Source: Halorhodospira halochloris (GTDB lineage: Bacteria > Pseudomonadota > Gammaproteobacteria > Nitrococcales > Halorhodospiraceae). Taken from it: 64,000 nt of DNA. The position numbers and the translations under genes are program-made. The notes beneath the pieces are model-generated. The model made no database searches. It saw only the letters and a list, made by a program, of their open reading frames with translations, and was not told the DNA's origin. The stretch spans positions 1,488,001-1,552,000 of the forward strand of contig NZ_AP017372.2 in assembly GCF_002356555.2 (NCBI RefSeq), in the 5' to 3' direction. Below are positions 61,286 to 64,000 of the stretch, in pieces (position 1 is the stretch's first letter; every line of letters starts with the position of its first letter).

Positions 61286-61405
61286 GTCAAGCGGTGTTTA
61301 TCAAAATGGTTATCGCCTCAAGCGATTTCAGCCGCCTTGAGATGGCACGCATCCCAGCGTACCATGCGGTCGAATGCCGGAACAGGGTGCGAGGTGCCGA
61401 AGGGG

Positions 61406-64000
61406 ATGACTCAACAGGATACACTGGATGTCGCCGAGTCAATCGAGGCATTTCTTGCGCGCTGGCAGGGCGTGACCGGCACTGAGCAGGCCAACTCCCA
61501 ACTTTTTCTCACCGAGCTCTGCCACGTCTTGGGCCTACCTACCCCGGAGCCTGCTGGGGATGATCCGCAGCTCAACGCCTATGTCTTCGAGCGCCGGCTC
61601 CATGAGCACGCCCCGGATGGTTCGACGCGTACTCGGCGGATTGATCTCTACCGACGCGGCTGTTTTGTTCTTGAGTCTAAAAAACTGCGCCAGGGTGAGC
61701 ACACTGCCGGCTGGGACAAAGCACTTACTCGAGCCTTTCAGCAAGCCGAGGGCTATGCCCGAGCCTTACCAGCATGGGAGGGACGACCACCTTTCTTGTT
61801 AATAGTAGATGTGGGTCGGGTGCTCGAGTTTTATTCCGAGTTTTCCCGCAGTGGCGGTAACTATGTACCGTATCCGAATCCCAATCAGCACAGAATACGT
61901 CTAGAGGATCTTCGAGATCCGGAGATACGAGAGCGTCTTCGTCTCGTTTGGCTCGATCCAGACGCCTTAGACCTATCCAAACATGCGGCGCGTGTTACCC
62001 AGCGAATTAGTGGCGACTTGGCAAAGCTCGCCCGTTCTTTGGAGAAGGAAGGGTATGAGGTTGAAAGAGTCTCTAGGTTCCTGATGCGGGCGATGTTCAC
62101 CATGTTCGCTGAGGACATTGGCCTCATACCTAATGGCCGCTATCAGGAAATGCTTAGGGAGGTGCGTCAAAGGCCTGAGGTGTTCCCGGATGCGATGCGC
62201 GCTTTGTGGGAACGTATGCGTGATGGTGGCTTTGAATCTCGCTGGTTGGTACGTATTCCGCAGTTCAACGGGAATCTTTTTGATGAGATCAATCCCATAC
62301 CTCTAAATGAAGAGCAAATCGACTTACTAATCAAAGCGGCCGCCCACGATTGGACCGAGGTGGAACCGGCGATATTCGGCACATTGCTGGAGCGAGCTTT
62401 AGATCCAAAGGAGAGGCACAAGCTCGGGGCACATTACACACCTCGCTCTTATGTCGAACGCCTGGTAATGCCGACCGTCATAGAACCGTTGCGTGAAGAG
62501 TGGGCCGATGTGCAGGCGCAGGCTGCGATGCTCATCTCTCAGGGCAAAGAAAAGGACGCCCTTGCGGCTGTGGAACGCTTCTTCGGTAGGCTTCTAGAGG
62601 TCCGAGTTCTTGATCCGGCATGCGGCTCGGGCAACTTCCTTTATGTCAGCATGGAGGCCCTTAAGCGTCTTGAGGGTGAGGTCTTAGAGATGCTCTCCGA
62701 GCTTCGAGGTGGGCAAGCCTGGTTTGATGTCGAAGGTATGACAGTAGACCCTCACCAATTCCTCGGCCTCGAGATAAATCCATGGGCAGCACATATTACA
62801 GAAATGGTGCTCTGGATCGGCTATGTGCAGTGGCACTACCGCATACATGGCCGTGTGGACAACCTACCTGAACCCATTCTGCGCCGGTTTCACAACATCG
62901 AGCACCGAGATGCGCTGATCGAGTACGACGATGTGGAGCCCATGCTCGATGAACACGGTGAGCCGGTCACGATCTGGGACGGCAGCACCAGACCCTCGCC
63001 GGTTACGGGTGAGCCGATTCCCGACGAGACCTGCCGCAGAGCAGTCTACCGCTATATCAATCCCCGTCGCGCTGCATGGCCGGAGGCTGACTATATCGTC
63101 GGCAACCCGCCGTTCATTGGCGCTTCGACCATGCGCCGTGCCTTAGGAGATGGCTACGTGGATGCTGTACGTGTTGTCTACAAAGGTGAGGTGCCGGAGT
63201 CAGCGGATTTCGTCATGTACTGGTGGCACCTAGCAGCTGGAAAAGTGCGACAGGGGCAGGCTCAGAGATTCGGCTTTATCACCACTAACAGCTTGCGGCA
63301 GACTTTCAACCGGCGTGTGTTGGAACCGCACTTGAATGACGCCAAAAGGCCCCTGTCCCTGCTATTTGCCATTCCTGATCACCCTTGGGTCGATAGCAGT
63401 GATGGAGCGGCGGTAAGGATCGCCATGACCGTTGGTGCAGCTGGTGAGCAGGCCGGGGTGCTGCGGCAGGTGACGCAAGAGCAGGAAGCCGATGATGAGG
63501 CCCGGAACGTGAATCTGTCCCGCAGGGAAGGCCGCGTGTTTGCAGATCTAACCATTGGGGCGAATGTGGCGGGGGCAGTATTGTTGCACGCCAATCGCAA
63601 CGTGAGCCAAAGGGGATTCGAACTGGGCAACTCAGGCTTTATTGTTACACCTGAAGAAGCCAAATCATTGCAATACGACGACCATTTACCTATCGCAGAA
63701 ATCATCCGTGCATATCGAAATGGTCGAGATCTCACTCAAAGCCCACGCGGGGTCATGGTTATCGACCTGTTTGGGTGGTCTCTCGATGAAGTCCGTAAAC
63801 GATACCCCGGTGTGTATCAATGGATATTGGAGCGGGTTAAACCCGAACGTGAGCACAATCGTGATCCGAGGCTCAGAGAGCGGTGGTGGTTGCATCGTCG
63901 TTTGCGTGAGGATTTGAGAATCATGCTGAGCGGCGTTAACCGCTACATCGCAACTGTCGAAACCACCAAGCACCGCGTTTTCACGTTCCTAGATGCCAAC
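61406..64000 (+). CDS. MmeI-like restriction-methyltransferase, 5' part
   Basis: An uninterrupted frame of 865 codons runs from the ATG at 61406 (after GAAGGGG) to the window edge. An Asp...Glu-x-Lys pattern near the N-terminus (RRIDLYRRGCFVLESKK, residues 78-93) suggests an endonuclease site. Motif I DPACGSGNFLY is at 403 and motif IV NPPF at 567, followed by MRRALGDGYVDAVR and later NRDPRLRERWW. This order matches MmeI-like type IIL/IIG enzymes, single proteins that methylate and cut DNA. The target-recognition part lies outside the window. A methylase-only defence component is the alternative. Confidence 0.85.
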   Translation, partial: MTQQDTLDVAESIEAFLARWQGVTGTEQANSQLFLTELCHVLGLPTPEPAGDDPQLNAYVFERRLHEHAPDGSTRTRRIDLYRRGCFVLESKKLRQGEHTAGWDKALTRAFQQAEGYARALPAWEGRPPFLLIVDVGRVLEFYSEFSRSGGNYVPYPNPNQHRIRLEDLRDPEIRERLRLVWLDPDALDLSKHAARVTQRISGDLAKLARSLEKEGYEVERVSRFLMRAMFTMFAEDIGLIPNGRYQEMLREVRQRPEVFPDAMRALWERMRDGGFESRWLVRIPQFNGNLFDEINPIPLNEEQIDLLIKAAAHDWTEVEPAIFGTLLERALDPKERHKLGAHYTPRSYVERLVMPTVIEPLREEWADVQAQAAMLISQGKEKDALAAVERFFGRLLEVRVLDPACGSGNFLYVSMEALKRLEGEVLEMLSELRGGQAWFDVEGMTVDPHQFLGLEINPWAAHITEMVLWIGYVQWHYRIHGRVDNLPEPILRRFHNIEHRDALIEYDDVEPMLDEHGEPVTIWDGSTRPSPVTGEPIPDETCRRAVYRYINPRRAAWPEADYIVGNPPFIGASTMRRALGDGYVDAVRVVYKGEVPESADFVMYWWHLAAGKVRQGQAQRFGFITTNSLRQTFNRRVLEPHLNDAKRPLSLLFAIPDHPWVDSSDGAAVRIAMTVGAAGEQAGVLRQVTQEQEADDEARNVNLSRREGRVFADLTIGANVAGAVLLHANRNVSQRGFELGNSGFIVTPEEAKSLQYDDHLPIAEIIRAYRNGRDLTQSPRGVMVIDLFGWSLDEVRKRYPGVYQWILERVKPEREHNRDPRLRERWWLHRRLREDLRIMLSGVNRYIATVETTKHRVFTFLDAN

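Overview
The window reads as a mosaic stretch of a gammaproteobacterial genome of moderate GC. The secreted proteins at 15058-15825 and 49727-50488 are very acidic, which fits a halophile such as an Ectothiorhodospiraceae member; this is inference, since no rRNA or other marker gene is present. Core-like genes occupy roughly the first 13 kb. The rest is accessory DNA: integrated-element modules, IS elements and their remnants, two group II intron pieces, a large direct repeat and a defence cluster at the right end.

Layout. (1) 1-6398: branched-chain amino-acid (Liv-type) ABC transporter operon. Its second ATPase is fused to an N-terminal hemerythrin-like domain, and it is followed by the ABC-F protein YheS. 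(2) 6521-13977: a cupin, a YheT-type hydrolase, a PAS-GGDEF diguanylate cyclase, a VapBC pair whose antitoxin lacks a normal start codon, and a BaiN-type flavoprotein. Long palindromic 150-bp elements are scattered between them. (3) 13978-22620: IS1380 debris, a lipoprotein and two tandemly duplicated 16-blade periplasmic propeller genes. All three of these genes have the same IS1380-family left end upstream. SapC and DUF6447 genes follow. (4) 22437-27279: copy 1 of a 4.84-kb direct repeat (second copy 52877-57718), cut off by an intact IS1380 element. (5) 28993-32338: a graveyard of group II intron, KaiC-like, IS481 and lipoprotein pieces.

(6) 32339-39441: a leftward recombination and maintenance cluster. 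In transcription order it encodes a zinc-ribbon protein, a YqaJ exonuclease, a Gp3-like zinc protein, a CobS/MoxR-type AAA ATPase, a DUF3150 protein, a CobT-like VWA protein and RadC. Most genes are followed by a hairpin. (7) 39450-47540: the replication-like half of the same element. It has 9-bp tandem repeats, a perfect hairpin with a T tract on the antisense strand, three divergent YagK/YfjJ (inovirus Gp2-like) proteins with progressively lost HUH residues, hairpin repeats in long non-coding DNA, a PLD-family gene with a frameshift, an HTH regulator and an RHH protein. (8) 47783-52863: a type I secretion fragment, an acidic outer-membrane barrel, an IS3-family element and a WGR protein. (9) 52877-64000: a defence cluster comprising repeat copy 2 (nucleotidyltransferase-like gene plus partner, small membrane protein), a full-length TrlF-type PHP-ATPase, an ORF-less group II intron, and an MmeI-like restriction-methylase running off the window.

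The two regions most likely to hold something undescribed are the YagK/YfjJ paralogues with their hairpin repeats (39.5-47.2 kb) and the DUF6932-like nucleotidyltransferase/partner pair carried in the 4.84-kb repeat beside TrlF. All family names rest on motif recognition by eye; no search was run.
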